Below, in pieces: positions 35,501-47,600 of a stretch of DNA of 64,000 bases. Numbering within the stretch: position 1 is the first letter of the stretch; each line of letters begins with the position of its first letter. The stretch covers positions 3,424,315 to 3,488,314 of the forward strand of contig NC_087384.1 in NCBI RefSeq assembly GCF_963675165.1. Reading direction: 5' to 3'. Source of the DNA: Halichondria panicea (taxonomy: Eukaryota; Porifera; Demospongiae; Suberitida; Halichondriidae). Both the position numbers and the translations under genes were made by a program. The notes under the pieces are model-generated. The model ran no database searches. It was not told the origin of the DNA and saw only the letters and a program-made list of their open reading frames with translations.

Positions 35501-38500
35501 CTGCGAAGAGAAAGGCAGCCTGCATGCTCATGCGCGAAATAATTGGCAGCAATTTCATCATATCATACAAATTGTAAAAAAACAGACAAAGTTACAAAAA
35601 GGAAGAATATATACGTAAGACCACGTGGTTAGTGATAAAATCAATGTTCATGACCACAATGGCAGCTTTCAGAGACACTAATTAAAGTAGAATAATTATG
35701 CTGCAACAGTGTTGCTTCTGTTTATCAAAGAGGCAGTTCAAGGAGGCCTCCCAGACAGATAGAGCTGCCAGCTAGGAAGAGTGGTGGACTCTTTAATACA
35801 TCAGTATATCTTGAGTGAACAACTTCCTGAGTGCCGAGTTAAAAGCTTTTAGGAGTGATCGTTAGCTTCTTTATCTTCAGTAATGACTTCTTGTCGAACA
35901 TAAAGGCAAGATTTGGTAGCAGAAGACTTGCCTGGTCCATATTACCACAGTCATCAGGGGACCCACAGGAACATATCATGCCTTTCCTATAACATCTGTA
36001 GCCTTACAGTGTAGGGTGTTGTTAAGCTGCTTATCTTCAGAGATTTGGCTTGACACAATAAAGTGCGTAAGCCAAAGCGGATTCAGTCATCTTTGCACAA
36101 TACTCTATGTAAATGATGTAACACGGACACAACTTCAGAGTACAAAATAGTACACGTGTTTATTTTACTGACAGTATCCACAAATACGGATTACCCCCCT
36201 TTTTGGGGTAATGTACGCGCATGCACATACAATGTATACCAGGCCGCCATTCTCTTCGCGGCCTGGAATCGAGGCTTGCCCACTGAGGTACATGTATGCC
36301 AGCTCATACCTACAACTGAAGTCTATTTGAGTTGAGTTTGGGCCTCATTAAGTTTACTCAATTTAATTTCTTGTTAAAAAGCGCTTCTATTATGCTATTA
36401 TGCTTTAAAGGTGATGAGCTCCAACCAGTATATACATGTACGTAGCATGTACATGACTGTAAAAGTCCCTGGCGTACCAGTAAACCACAGCCTAGATGAA
36501 ACCATAATTATGAGCGCGGTTCCGTACAGCTACCATATAGCGGTTATATTTCGAGGGTATAAATTTTCGCGGATGGACCATTACAAAGGATTTCGCGCAT
36601 TTTTTTTCGTGGTCTGAGTTCCAGTCTTTTGGCGCATGCGCACATCAACATGCAGCTGTACCTCCACACCGTTAGCCTCGAATCCAGGCCTAGCCTATAA
36701 CGGTGAGGCACCTCTTTTGTCGATAGATGTGGTCAATAATACTAAACACGCCTACTATTTAGTGGGTATAAATTTTCGCGGTACAGGCTCAATCCGCAAA
36801 AACCGCGAACATTTATACCCTCGAAATATACCCGCTATACGGTATGCAAACCAGTGCTTCCAACTCCTGCTTGTGAAGACACCCGACCATACAACTGTAC
36901 TTGTAGAGAACTAGAATCTTAGCAGACTATTAAAATACTCTGCTAAACATTAATTCAGTATTATGACGTATTCCAACAACACTTGACATTTGATCAATTA
37001 TAGTGACGTGATATGACAATGGTAATAATGATATTCATACATAGTTATATCGAGTACAGTACCCTCGCGAAACTATGCCCATCCTTTTCTGCAAAAAGTT
37101 TAGGCTTATTAGGGGACTGGCGAGTTTTTATTCGAATATACGCCCACCCGCGGCCTCAATATCGAGGTTTATACTTTACGGTGTGACAATTCTTATTAGT
37201 ATAAACAATGTTATAAACTGAGTATGATTAAAGCATGACAAGAGAATGAACATGAAGAAGTGGACTCGGACTCTATTCGTTGCTTGTGTCGATGTCAGAT
37301 GTAGCAGAAACTTCCCGAAAGATGGTAGGTCATACTCCTACAGAGCAGCTATCAGGTACTCTGTTTCAGAAAACCAATTAGACAAGGTAACCTCCAAAAT
37401 TGGCCTGTGTGATAACTTTCTTGGACTTTGTGTTTTCTTTTCTCTGCATATAGGACTACTTGTTCCCTGCATATACATCTTCAAGGGCAAACAGATCCAC
37501 ACAGAGAAAGTTTTATGTTTGATCTTGGTCCGAGCATAGTCTTAGTAGCTACTACCTAAAACTTTCTTTCTTCACTAAAATAATAGTGAACATGTGGCAT
37601 TCAGCTACTGCGCATGCTCAAGTCTTCATTCTGGGTGGGCTTATAATCGACTGAAAATACCCTCGTGCAAGAACTTCGAAGCAAAAGAGGGGATGGGCAT
37701 TTATTCAAGATGGGATTATTTTCGCGAGGGTACGGTATCATGGAAAATCGGCCACTTCGACCAAACGTCCTTCTGACGGCTGCTCGCCAGACTAAAACAA
37801 ACCATAGAAAAGTAAGATGGATTGGAAACGAAAGGGTTTGCATGGAACACTCCGCGTTATATAGGGCGTGGCTAAAAGTATAGACACAGCAGGGAAATAG
37901 GGGAAATAGAAAGGTTGTCATATACATGTATTTTAAGCTAAACTCAACAAAAATTGACTAATAATAAACCACTCCGCCAGCCACAATCACCAAGAAGGAA
38001 TACAGTGGAACCTCTTATAACGGACTCTTTAAATAGCGGATCCCTCTGTTATAGCGGACAGCATGCCTTGTACCAACTGCTTTTACTATCTAACTAGTGT
38101 ACTTGCAACCCCGAATAGCGGACACCTCTAAACTTCGGACAGCGGATTAGCCTCTAGTCTCGCGAGCAGGCGTGGGAGGGAGGGAACGTCTGGTCACTAT
38201 TGCAGCAATTCCGTGGACTCCTGCCAGAATGTTGGCAGTGCCAATCACATTTGTCCACGTCGTATATAGTGGGCGGTAACACCCTGTATATTTTCCTATT
38301 ATAGCATAAAATGAAGGTGAAAAGAAGGATTATTGACTCTAGCAAAGGCTAATTTTAGTGTTGAACCATACCTGGCTGCGAAGGAACTCGGTTACAAGGA
38401 GCTCAGACCAAGCTAGCTGTGAATGAAAATATTTGTCTACATGTGAATTTGCAAATATCTTGCATGTGACTACATTCCTCAGTGCCATGGAATTGCTGCA

Positions 38501-41500
38501 ATAGTAACCAGACGTTCCCTCTAGGACAAGTCTGCTCGCGAGACTAATTAGCCTCTTTCGCACTAATTTAGTGCAAGAATTAACCTCCTATAACGGATGA
38601 AGGGTGTGGTTATTGATCTACAATAATGGGATCCCCTACCTGCTGCTCCACAGCAGTCTGAGTCAGAGTCTGAGTTTACTTTTTTTCTTCAAGGATAAAT
38701 GCTTATATCAAGTAATTTGGACCCTATATGCCAAGTGTTTCAGTGTTGCTGCTTGAAAGAGAACTCAGTACACAGGTCGATCTGCAGTTACTTGAAACAG
38801 GCTCCTAGTTTCTCACATTTCTTAGCAAGAGGACTGCTGTGACTATTATCTAAATTCTTGTCATGTGTGCATGAACATTTCAGATTCAGTCTGCTGTACA
38901 TGGACGTAGTTCACCATTAAGTCTTACTCACTGCATGTCATGTGACAAAAGTCCAATAGCTTGCATCAGAGGAGGAATGCCAGTGTCAAAAGGTCACTAA
39001 TTAAAACACCACGTGGCCCTATGTTTTACATGTAAAACTGAGTTTATACCCTCGCGCCCCAGAGGAATCAGCTTGAGAGAGGAGATTCAGGATTTAATTG
39101 CAACCTTTGACCTTTTATTGTATTCTTCAAAACCACAACATATGGAAATTAGCCTTCCGTGGCTAGGGTATTAATTTGTATGTACTGGCTTGCTGCACTG
39201 GATAGATCTAGGTATAGTAAGCTTTCCAAGCAGGCAAATAAAGAACAAAAGCGCTAAGCTCCTATATATGCAGCAAAGGTCAAGAACCCAGAACAATCCT
39301 TCATTAAACATGACCCTATTGACCCTGGCGTTCCTCCTCTGAGCTTGCATTTTGGTACATGTAGTTATGATCTGTTCCCAAAGACCCAGAGGAGGTTGGA
39401 CGCGCGTCATACTTTGTAATAATAAATCATGTGATAAAAAATTAATGATAAATATAATTATAAAGGGATCCTAGCAGATCCTTTTTTAGTCATGTCAGCA
39501 CTTTCTTTCTGCCAAGTCAGCAGTAATTTTGTTTGCGTGTAGAATATAGATTGCGGGCGTGTGGGAAGATGGAGGGCAATGGAAAAAGACCAAGGCATGT
39601 TTCCAGTCCTACTTTGCTAACACCTACAAGGCCTCAAAAATTCCTCTTCAAACATTAGCCTCTCAGGCTCAGCAGTGTTCAGACAGAGCAAAAGCTTGCT
39701 ATTGACCAAGGTGCAAATCAACCAGCAGCTGTGGCCACAAGTGTTGACAGGGGAATTCAGATAGCTACAGCCAAAATAAAATTATTATGAAGAAGAATTG
39801 CCGAGCTTCAACCACACTGAAAACCTGTGGAAAACTCTCAATCCACCCATTGTAAAAGCTAAGGAACCCCTCCGAGCTCCAAGACGGGAACAACTCGCAC
39901 TAAGCAATGGTTGTCGAATAGCAACTCTTACTGTTAGAAATATATAGTCTAAGTGTTAGAGCCACCTTTCACAATATCGCCATCAACCTACCACCCTTAC
40001 CTAATCAATGTACACGTCTCAAATATCAAATGAACATTCATATGGACAGCAACAATAATAAAACACAATACTACATACAATTAATATAGTGATTAATGTC
40101 TTTTACATCTTTTTGCTTTGAAATGTGTGTACAATGTCACCCCATCTTCCTCTTTTTATAATCTTTATTCCACAATACCAACCAGGAGATCGCCAGTGCA
40201 ATAAAAATGTTGTCCAATCTAGTTTATGTCTTCGTGCATCGCTCAGTGGACACTCTCCAATACTTCTCTAACGACGTATCCTATATGATTCCATTTTGAG
40301 TCAAGAAAAACTTGAACTGCTGTGGCACGTAAGTCGTACCGATTTGATGCCTCGTGTGGCACTCTTACTTCAATGGGTATGCCTTTGCTGTGTAATCTAT
40401 TCACTTCAGCCAGATGCGTTGGTACTGCTCCTCTTTTGCAGATCCAGTACTGTCCTAAACACAACGCCTTCTTGATCATTGACATCATCAATACCTTGGT
40501 GATCGACATCATCAGCAGCAGCTGTACTATTTGTTGTAGACATTGATGGTGGTATATCTGGTGGTAGAAGATTCCAATTCCAAACAACAAACACTTTGTT
40601 GTCGAAAGTGTTGAAATTATCCAGCTCTAGTTCTACATTTGACCTCATAAATTCATCCATAGGAATATTCTTACAGCCAGTTCACACTGATATCATAGTG
40701 TTCACCTTCACTAGCTCAGAAGTTTCTCGAATAAATCCCATAGCTAGTCATGCTGTCGTTCTTTGCGTACTTAACGTGTACATACGCAAGCAATCAGCAA
40801 TTGAAGTTGTGTCACATGATATTATGACTCTGAATGACGCGCGTCCAACCTCCTCTGCCAAAGACCATGGCTACATGTAATATACCGGGTACTCATCATA
40901 TTTTGTGTATTTTAAGTCATTATTGTCTCGTTCACGTAACCTTATAATTATGGTTATATTCTATGGTTATATTCATTATTTTTCCTGTGGTAATTTCAAT
41001 GAATAATGACCTCGATCGATCAAGCCCGCTCTCAAATTGAGGAAGTGGCTGATGATAAACAAGGAATCTACATGTACTTTGCCTGCATGGCCTATAAGCT
41101 AGTACAGCTATAGCATGAAGCCACGTATATACTATTATATGTAACCAAGGGCTAGCTTGATGTAACACTTGCATGATACATTTGCTGTTTTAGCTTCACA
41201 GCAGGGAAAGAGAAAAGTTGTCATAATTATATATATAATTATATAGATAGAGTGCTTGAAGCTTAACTCAAACAGGTCTATATATATATATATATAATTA
41301 TAGCTATACATGTAGCTAGTCCTCATGCAGGTGCATTAATTTTATACACAGGTAATTGATGGCAAGCGTTTAAATGTTCACTTTATACTGGATGACCCTG
41401 CAGGAAATAGTTACATACAGGTAGGTGAATTAAAGTGACTGTACTAATTGAAATGATATGTTTTCCTTGCCAGAATACGAATGCACCTGATGATGACCCA

Positions 41501-41584
41501 GAATTGACTGTTGAAAATTATGAGAGAAACTTTCAGCAAAATGAAGAACTTGGACTAAATGATATGAAGACAGAGAACTACTAA
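29589..41584 (+). CDS. ZPR1: Zinc finger protein ZPR1
   Basis: ZPR1 is a conserved eukaryotic protein that binds eEF1A and receptor kinases and moves between cytoplasm and nucleus (family knowledge). Ten exons, all in phase: 29589-29699, 31106-31267, 32711-32872, 32921-33007, 33098-33235, 33290-33389, 33460-33620, 35116-35310, 41352-41420, 41474-41584 (TAA). The tandem ZPR1 repeat is complete. Zinc finger 1 is CMSC...CPHC, followed by [17 protein letters not shown]-type and [11 protein letters not shown] motifs. Zinc finger 2 is CCLC...CDYC, followed by [22 protein letters not shown] and [11 protein letters not shown]. The C-terminus [13 protein letters not shown] closely matches other animal ZPR1. 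About 430 residues, the usual length. Intron 8 is 6 kb and full of transposons; the other introns are 48 bp to 1.5 kb. The stop lies 102 bp from the KNL1 stop on the opposite strand. Confidence 0.95.
31353..31866 (+). repeat. R1 repeat, diverged copy in ZPR1 intron 2
   Basis: Starts ATGCCTCGGTTGTGCATGCA and ends ACCGAGGCATCATCAGCAC; it has the GTGCTACAGCTGCTCAAGGA and TTTCGAGTTATGGCTAGG landmarks. Confidence 0.65.
34087..34300. mobile_element. TACCGTATAGCGGG-end MITE
   Basis: Left end TACCGTATAGCGGGTTATTT; the right part CGAAAATTTCGCACTATGCA is a diverged inverse, with internal CCACGAAATATAAGTGCCTC. It directly abuts another MITE at 34301. ZPR1 intron 7. Confidence 0.5.
34301..34521. mobile_element. 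TACCGTATTACTAGAAT-end MITE
   Basis: The left end TACCGTATTACTAGAATGTT is inverse to the right end AATATTCTAGTAATACGGTA. The interior has paired TCGCAAA segments. A left half of the same family lies at 54358-54490. Confidence 0.7.
34540..34720. repeat. Repeat with GTTATAACTATAAC direct repeats
   Basis: GTTATAACTATAAC occurs at about 34550 and 34599, followed by a hairpin GCACTGAAGGGC...GAGTGCAAT. A related segment (GTGCACTCGGGATGCAT, CCCTCGGGCTTCAGTAC) is at 62545-62635 in the unknown gene. Function unknown. Confidence 0.45.
35485..36276. mobile_element. TAGCCTC-family element, ~790 bp
   Basis: The left end TAGCCTTGATTCTAGGCTGC with GCATGCTCATGCGCG just inside is the diverged inverse of the right end CGGCCTGGAATCGAGGCT with CGCGCATGCACATAC inside. 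No intact target duplication was found and no coding region is recognised. ZPR1 intron 8. Confidence 0.55.
36531..36844. mobile_element. MITE with TATAGCGG / CCGCTATA ends
   Basis: The left end TACCATATAGCGGTTATATT and right end AATATACCCGCTATACGGTA are inverted. It is the reverse-oriented sister of 25767-26217, sharing the CGCGGATGGACCATTACAAA segment. ZPR1 intron 8. Confidence 0.75.
38967..39341. mobile_element. 375-bp CAGAGGAGG-family element
   Basis: The left end CAGAGGAGGAATGCCAGTGT is inverse to the right end (GGCGTTCCTCCTCTG), with a subterminal GTCAAAAGGTCA shared with the element at 19325. The exact 9-bp duplication AGCTTGCAT flanks it (38958-38966 and 39342-39350). Non-coding. It ends only 45 bp before the related 39387 element. 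Confidence 0.88.
39387..40857. mobile_element. 1.47-kb CAGAGGAGG-family element carrying a HIRAN-like gene
   Basis: Perfect 24-bp inverted repeats begin CAGAGGAGGTTGGACGCGCG. The exact 9-bp duplication CCAAAGACC flanks the element (39378-39386 and 40858-40866). The minus strand carries the HIRAN-like frame at 40243-40660. The left half (39550-39950) shows no clear frame. The 9-bp duplication suggests a Mutator-like mover, but no DDE transposase is present, so movement would depend on another element. ZPR1 intron 8. Confidence 0.88.
40243..40660 (-). pseudogene. Transposon-borne HIRAN-like protein, frameshifted
   Basis: The minus strand encodes [20 protein letters not shown] and, after an acidic Asp-rich linker and a frame change around 40410-40440, [54 protein letters not shown] at 40243 interrupts the last helix (the frame continues AMHEDIN). 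The blocks are colinear with the relic at 3444-4020. The N-x-Y-D-x-x-A-x-A-V strand followed by IGYV and a helix is the HIRAN pattern; in HLTF that domain binds free 3' DNA ends. Function here is unknown; the single frame break and stop suggest recent decay or a missed intron. Confidence 0.6.
41279..41297. repeat. (TA)n microsatellite
   Basis: About nine TA units 55 bp before ZPR1 exon 9. Confidence 0.8.
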
Positions 41585-41686
41585 AAACTGTATTTAAAAT
41601 AGGACTTCTAAAAATGATTATAATTATCGCTAATGTTTATGAAACAGACGTCCTACAAGAAATAATTAATTACTAGTACAGTATAA

Positions 41687-44600
41687 CTACACAGTGTCTC
41701 CAACGCTTTTTACTTGCTTTTGCAAGATCTTCAAAGCTTCAAAAATAGCCTGCAGATAAATGTGATGGCCAAATCTCATCACCATGCACTCTTGAATTGT
41801 TATTATTACCTTAGGTATGTCAGATGTGTGTAAGCACTCTATGAGTGGTGTTTTCCAGGACGTGGAGTCTAATCGATCTCCTGGGTTATTTATTTTACAA
41901 GGTATAATAGCTTTTCATATCATCACTTACCATGTGACGACTGAATGTGAACTGACAAAACCTTCATGACAGGTGTATTTATATCCATATCTAATGGCAA
42001 AAGTAGAGATTCACACTCAGAAAAATTCAATTGATATTCACATTCACCTTCTAATGTGCAAAGCTGGAAAGAAACATTACATTCCTCTGCCAGAGTGATC
42101 TGAATACTTTTCTTGTCCCAGAATTTCAAGGTCCAATAGTACAACCTGTACACGTAACTATGCTTATTAGATTGTAGAGTTACTATCAGTATTCAGAGGA
42201 AGTTACGTACGACACAAGTACCTCGATTAATAGGCTTGATCACGTGCAAAATTCAACAGTAAAGTCATTGTTGCACATGACTAATTAACTCGCCTAATCA
42301 AGGCACTCGTGTCAGAGTACCTATACCTCCTCAGTAGTCTAATGCCCTTTGGCATACCAGTACGTACCATAAATTATTGTACGAGTACATGGTATAAATA
42401 CACATGAAACACCACTAAGTTACTAAGTTTTGGGATATAATTACCGTATTTAATTGAACGCCCATGGTAAAGGCTCTGCTAAACGATAAACGCCCATGTA
42501 TGGGGCGTGGCCCTGTGGGTGGAGCTGAAGTAGCACGTGGAACCAGTTGCAAGCATGGCAGCAGAATAATAGATACTATTTATGATGGCAAGGATCGAGA
42601 GAGATACCGACACAGGGAGAAACACCACTCCTACGACTTGACTTAAGATTTAAGCTGAGAGCTGTGCAAGAATTTGAAGTAGACATAACAGTAAACTCCC
42701 GTTTCAAATAAGCGCCCATCTCGTTTAACCGCCCTCTACAGATGTTGCTAGGAGATAAACGCCCGGGCGTTTAATCAAGTAAATACAATTGAATGCAAGA
42801 TCAAATTACTTATTGCCATTCTATTACAGTGAGTGTCCGTCTATGTTGTCACAGTACACAGCTATTATATAACAATAGACAAAACAGGCCGGTGTCTATG
42901 ACACGGACACCGACAAAACAGTGTCTAAACTATAATAACTAGTGTTCAAGCTGGCGCCGTGCTAATGCCTCTCGCCATGTTTTCAAAAGTATTAGAATGT
43001 TATAGAAAGGTTAATAATTTGCAATAATTATGATTTTAAATTGACAAAATAGGTGTTAGCAATTGAATGAAGCCTGTGAGATAAGTATTAAAGACAGAAT
43101 TCAATCACAGAAAGAAGGATCTATAACAAGCAGTCTAAAAGGCTATATCTTGTGTACACACATCTACAGTATTCTGGTATCATTGTAGTGTTTGTGGCTT
43201 ACCAGGACTGACCAGGACCACAAAAAGGATTAATTTCTGTCAATCTGGAGTCTCTCACACGTGGTAATGAGCGCATGCGCAGGAATAAGGGGTGTGTCGG
43301 CGAAATTAAGAATGGCTACTAAATATAAAATAGCTAGCTTCTTTAGCAGCTCTTTCTGACTCTTGTAGCTAACAAAAAGCTAGCGCTTTAGTGCAAGGCT
43401 AACTTATATGTTGAATAGAAAGTTTGTGTGAACAGATGATGCTATGAATTCTGAAGAGACTGCTACATCCTTCAATGTGAGTCACTAGCCATAACTCGAG
43501 AAAGAAGCTTTAGTTTGCTAATCCACTAATCAAAATCCAAGAGATCGTGGCTAGAAGCCTATATAGAAGCTGTCAGTTTTTTTTGCATTGCAACCGTTGA
43601 TCAGTTACACATAGATACTGGAGTATCTATGAGTTACAGCTGGAATACACAGACACCTATGGCCCTCCTGCGGCTACCCCTCGAGGCATAATTATGTAGA
43701 TAAATGCATGCAAATTTTACTGATCATGGTGAAGTGCACATTATAATAATAGGAACTAAATTCTTACGTTTGAGCAATGTGCATGGCCTCTTCTACAGCT
43801 GGGTAAACATCTTGACTTAGGAAGTTGTGCTGCAAAATATAGGCACGACAATAATTATAATTATGTGTGAGCACGATTTTGCTGGATTAGCATTATACGT
43901 ATAAAACTAGCCTCTGGACTATGGCTGTTTGAGAACTAGGAGGAGTGAAAAATATCTAGACGCTAATTATGCAGGTTCATGATAACACAATTTAGGTGCA
44001 CGCAGGGACTACGAATGGCTAATTTAACTTTTGCTTAATTATAATGCACAAATAAGCATGCACAGCTACAAACATGGGAGTCGATTTATTAAATCACTGT
44101 CTGATTGACATAATTATAACACTATAATTACCATTTCAGAAAGCCAGTGAACTTTAGTAAGAAGGTTTGTATCATTAATGGTGGTAGACAACAACTCAGT
44201 CGTGCAAATTGAGGGTGAAGCAGCACCACAGGGCTCGGAATGGTCAGTTATTTTGCCATACGATTCCAAAAGGTTAACAGCACACAAGGCTAAAAACAAT
44301 GGCAGAGTGATAATTTATTAGTAGATGTATTACACACACGAGCAACCAACCTTGCAAAGAGGCATCTAAAAGGATGGTTATTGCTGGAGTGATTGCTTCA
44401 TGGGATATGGTGTATGTGCTGTCTTTCAAACGTACTCTCAGTGAGTCAATAGCCTGCAGTAGCCTGTCAAAAAGAAGCAATTAATTCACCTGCACATACT
44501 TTGTACTCTTACCTAGTTTTGACCCGAGTGAGATGATGAGAAAGACAAGATTGTTTACAAGCTTCTTTTTGTTGCGGTAATTGCTGTTTGTTTAGAGGCG

Positions 44601-47600
44601 ATAAAAAGCTTGTTGTATCGGTTTGATCGCAATTCAAGAAAGCTCCAAATTTGACATATGCAGAAGGAGATGGGATAATACTTTTTTCACCAGCGGCATA
44701 TGTTAAATCTAGGCTGGATATGGGACTACACGTAGCTTGCTTGTCAACAACTTTGGCATATGAAACTAAAACTGCTTCAGGTGTAGTAATGACAGTCGTC
44801 TCGGATGAAGTGTCATTGGTAGCCTGCCGAATTTTACTCAACATTTGACTCATCGTGCTAGTACTTGGAAGTTCGTTTTTTAAAGTCTTTGCTGCAGAAA
44901 GCTTGCTTAAATCAGCAGCTGAAGAGCCACTTAGAGGAGTTTGCAACTTTCGCAGTTGGGTTACAGAATTAGGCAATAAACTTACTTTCTGCAAATTCAA
45001 TGGGGTCAGTACAGATCCATTCACAGAAGGTATTGGCATGGCAGAGTAAGGGGATTGCATTGATTCGTCAATAACAAGGAAGTCATTGCAAGAAGTATCA
45101 AGTTTTAACCAGTTGCTGGTATTTAGGTCAACACCAGAAGACACATCGGATGGTTCTTTCATTGCTGCCTTTTCATGCAGTTCAGTTGGTTGAATAGTGT
45201 GCGTAAGGTTCATGTACTCATTCTCAGAGCCATTAACAGCTTTGAATTCGTGGGAGCTACAGGTGTATTCTAAATCGGGCTGTCTAATTTCCTGGGAACT
45301 TGTTTCAGTGAAAAAATTTGACACATTGTACGTTTCATTTTGTTGGACCTGCTGACAATTGACTGCTCCATTGTTGTACGTATGTTCCTCCATTCCGTTG
45401 TTGGACTTCCCAGAGGGAGACTCAGCTTTTGCTTCAGACCGAACATCTACTAAACAACTGATTGGGCTGTCGCACAGAGAGGGTGCATTAAAAGAAAAGG
45501 ATTGGTTGCATGGACCAGAAGGAAGTTTAACAGTTACATCAACAGACTGTTGGCAGGAAGATGTCTGGGCAATGCCACCAGGTGTGGTGCTGCATGTTTT
45601 AAATGGGCTGCAGAAAGCATCACTTTGACTGGTGGCTGTGAAATCTAGGCTCTCTTTTGCGACACTAGTGGTTTTAGGTACCGGGCAAGTCAAATTTGTG
45701 GTTTCAGAAGTACAAAAGGATCCATTCAAGAGTGCTCCCGGGGAGAGCAGAGAAAACGACGAGTGTTGTTGATCACTTGGTTGCATGGTCATGTCCATAC
45801 TGAAGCTTTTGTTGACAGTTATATTTTCTTTTAAGTTGAGATGAGCAGCATTTTCATCTTTTGAGCGTAATGGCTCTAGAGAAAAGACAATAAAACATCA
45901 CATAATTGTGTAATTACAATGGAGCACCAAGATGATCATGGTATCAATTGTAGTGTCATGGCAACATTTGGCTTTCAAGCCGAATATCTGTGTGCTAGCA
46001 CAGCCATCTAGGGGAGTCTGGGGGCATGCCCCCCCCCCAGCCAGAAATTGTGTTTAGACCGTCTTACATCGCATCTGGTGCATTCTTAGGAACTGTGGTG
46101 TCAGCGTTAGGGTTATGGTTATTAATGTAAAATAATAGTATTTAATAAAAATGCAGAAATTAAATTGAACTACTTTAGCTTCAATTTCCTGGACTGAATG
46201 GTAGGTACTATAAGTTATCAGATAAAAGCCTTTCTCAAAAGTCGCTCTTGAATCGCCCTCTGTACTTGCAGACAGTGACTTGAAGAAATTGTGGACGAAT
46301 AGAACAGAAAGAGTAGAAGACAGCAGTTTAATTAAAGTAGCTTCGTAAAGAACTCATTATTGTAATAATTATTGTTGTTATAAATTTTAAGCAGAGCGCT
46401 TTCTTTGTTTCGTTGGTGTGTCACAGAGGCTGTAACATAGTGTATATTTTCAATACAAAAATTTACAATTGCCAGGGGGGCACTCGTCCCCCCTTCTACG
46501 AAGCCCTGATGTTTATCTCATCGCAGGAGTACTACATTTGCACCGCTGCTTATCAAATACGTAGGTGGATCAAGGCACCAATTGATTATGCGCCATTCAG
46601 TTATTTGGCTTGCCACTGGAACCAAGGTGTCAGGGTTCTACTGCACTACAACAGTTCGGAAATTTACTAAAAAGCGGTATCAGTCATTATAATTTTATAC
46701 TCATTACTAATTTGGAAAATCAGCCTTGAGACGGACAGCATTCGCCGTTGCAAGCGGCCTCAACAATTGGCTGATTGCTTTCTTTTTAGGTGAAGTTGTT
46801 GATGACCCCATTATAACTATATTATACCTGTAGCTGACAACAATAATGAAAATTTGATGCGAGCAGCTGACCAGACACACGTTCGCAAGTAATCACTAAG
46901 TGTAACACAGTGGAGCAGCACAAAAGTGTAATCATTACCAGCTGGCAGTGAACATTCCTTCATTGCGTTTCTCTCTCCCTCTTCAGCGGAATTGCTATCC
47001 TCACAAACCTAAAAAAACACACAGCAGGTTCCATTATTGGTCTTACGTGTTCTAGTTATAATTATGTATGTGTAGTAGTAGTGCAGTAGCATATAATACT
47101 GTCTAGCTGACACAATAATGAGGGAATCACAAATCACCTCGAAGCTCTCTTCACTGAGACAAAAAGATCTCTCAAGTTTGGGTATTATGGAGAGTCTTTG
47201 AAACTTGGATCCAGTATCAGAGGAAATTCTTCGCCTCTTCTTTCCCATTGGTGTTGATATCTGTATAACAGTTTCAGCATCCTCTTGAGCCTGCATCAAT
47301 GTTATATGGTTGAGCGAAACTATCACTAGCATTTTTCTTGAGTAAAAATATTGTGATTAACACAATCTCCCACATCATCCAAAAAATAAATTATTATGAT
47401 TGCATCCATGGAATTACATGTAGTGGTGGATCAAGGGTCAGTTCGTTGGGGTTGGCTACTGGCTGAGTCAGCTGATCTAGCTAGCTACCATCAGCCACAT
47501 TTGCACCACATGGTCGTGGTGATCTAGCCAGTGGCGTGTCTAACCAGGGGCTTTGAGCAGACAACCATGAAACTGATGATGATGTAGCTATCAGTACTGG

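Noticed and set aside
44509..45798. A 429-codon minus-strand open frame that could be a single-exon gene
   Set aside because: It is the interior of the large KNL1 exon (45875-44513): in-frame acceptor before the Met, in-phase donor at the end, and upstream/downstream exons in matching phase.
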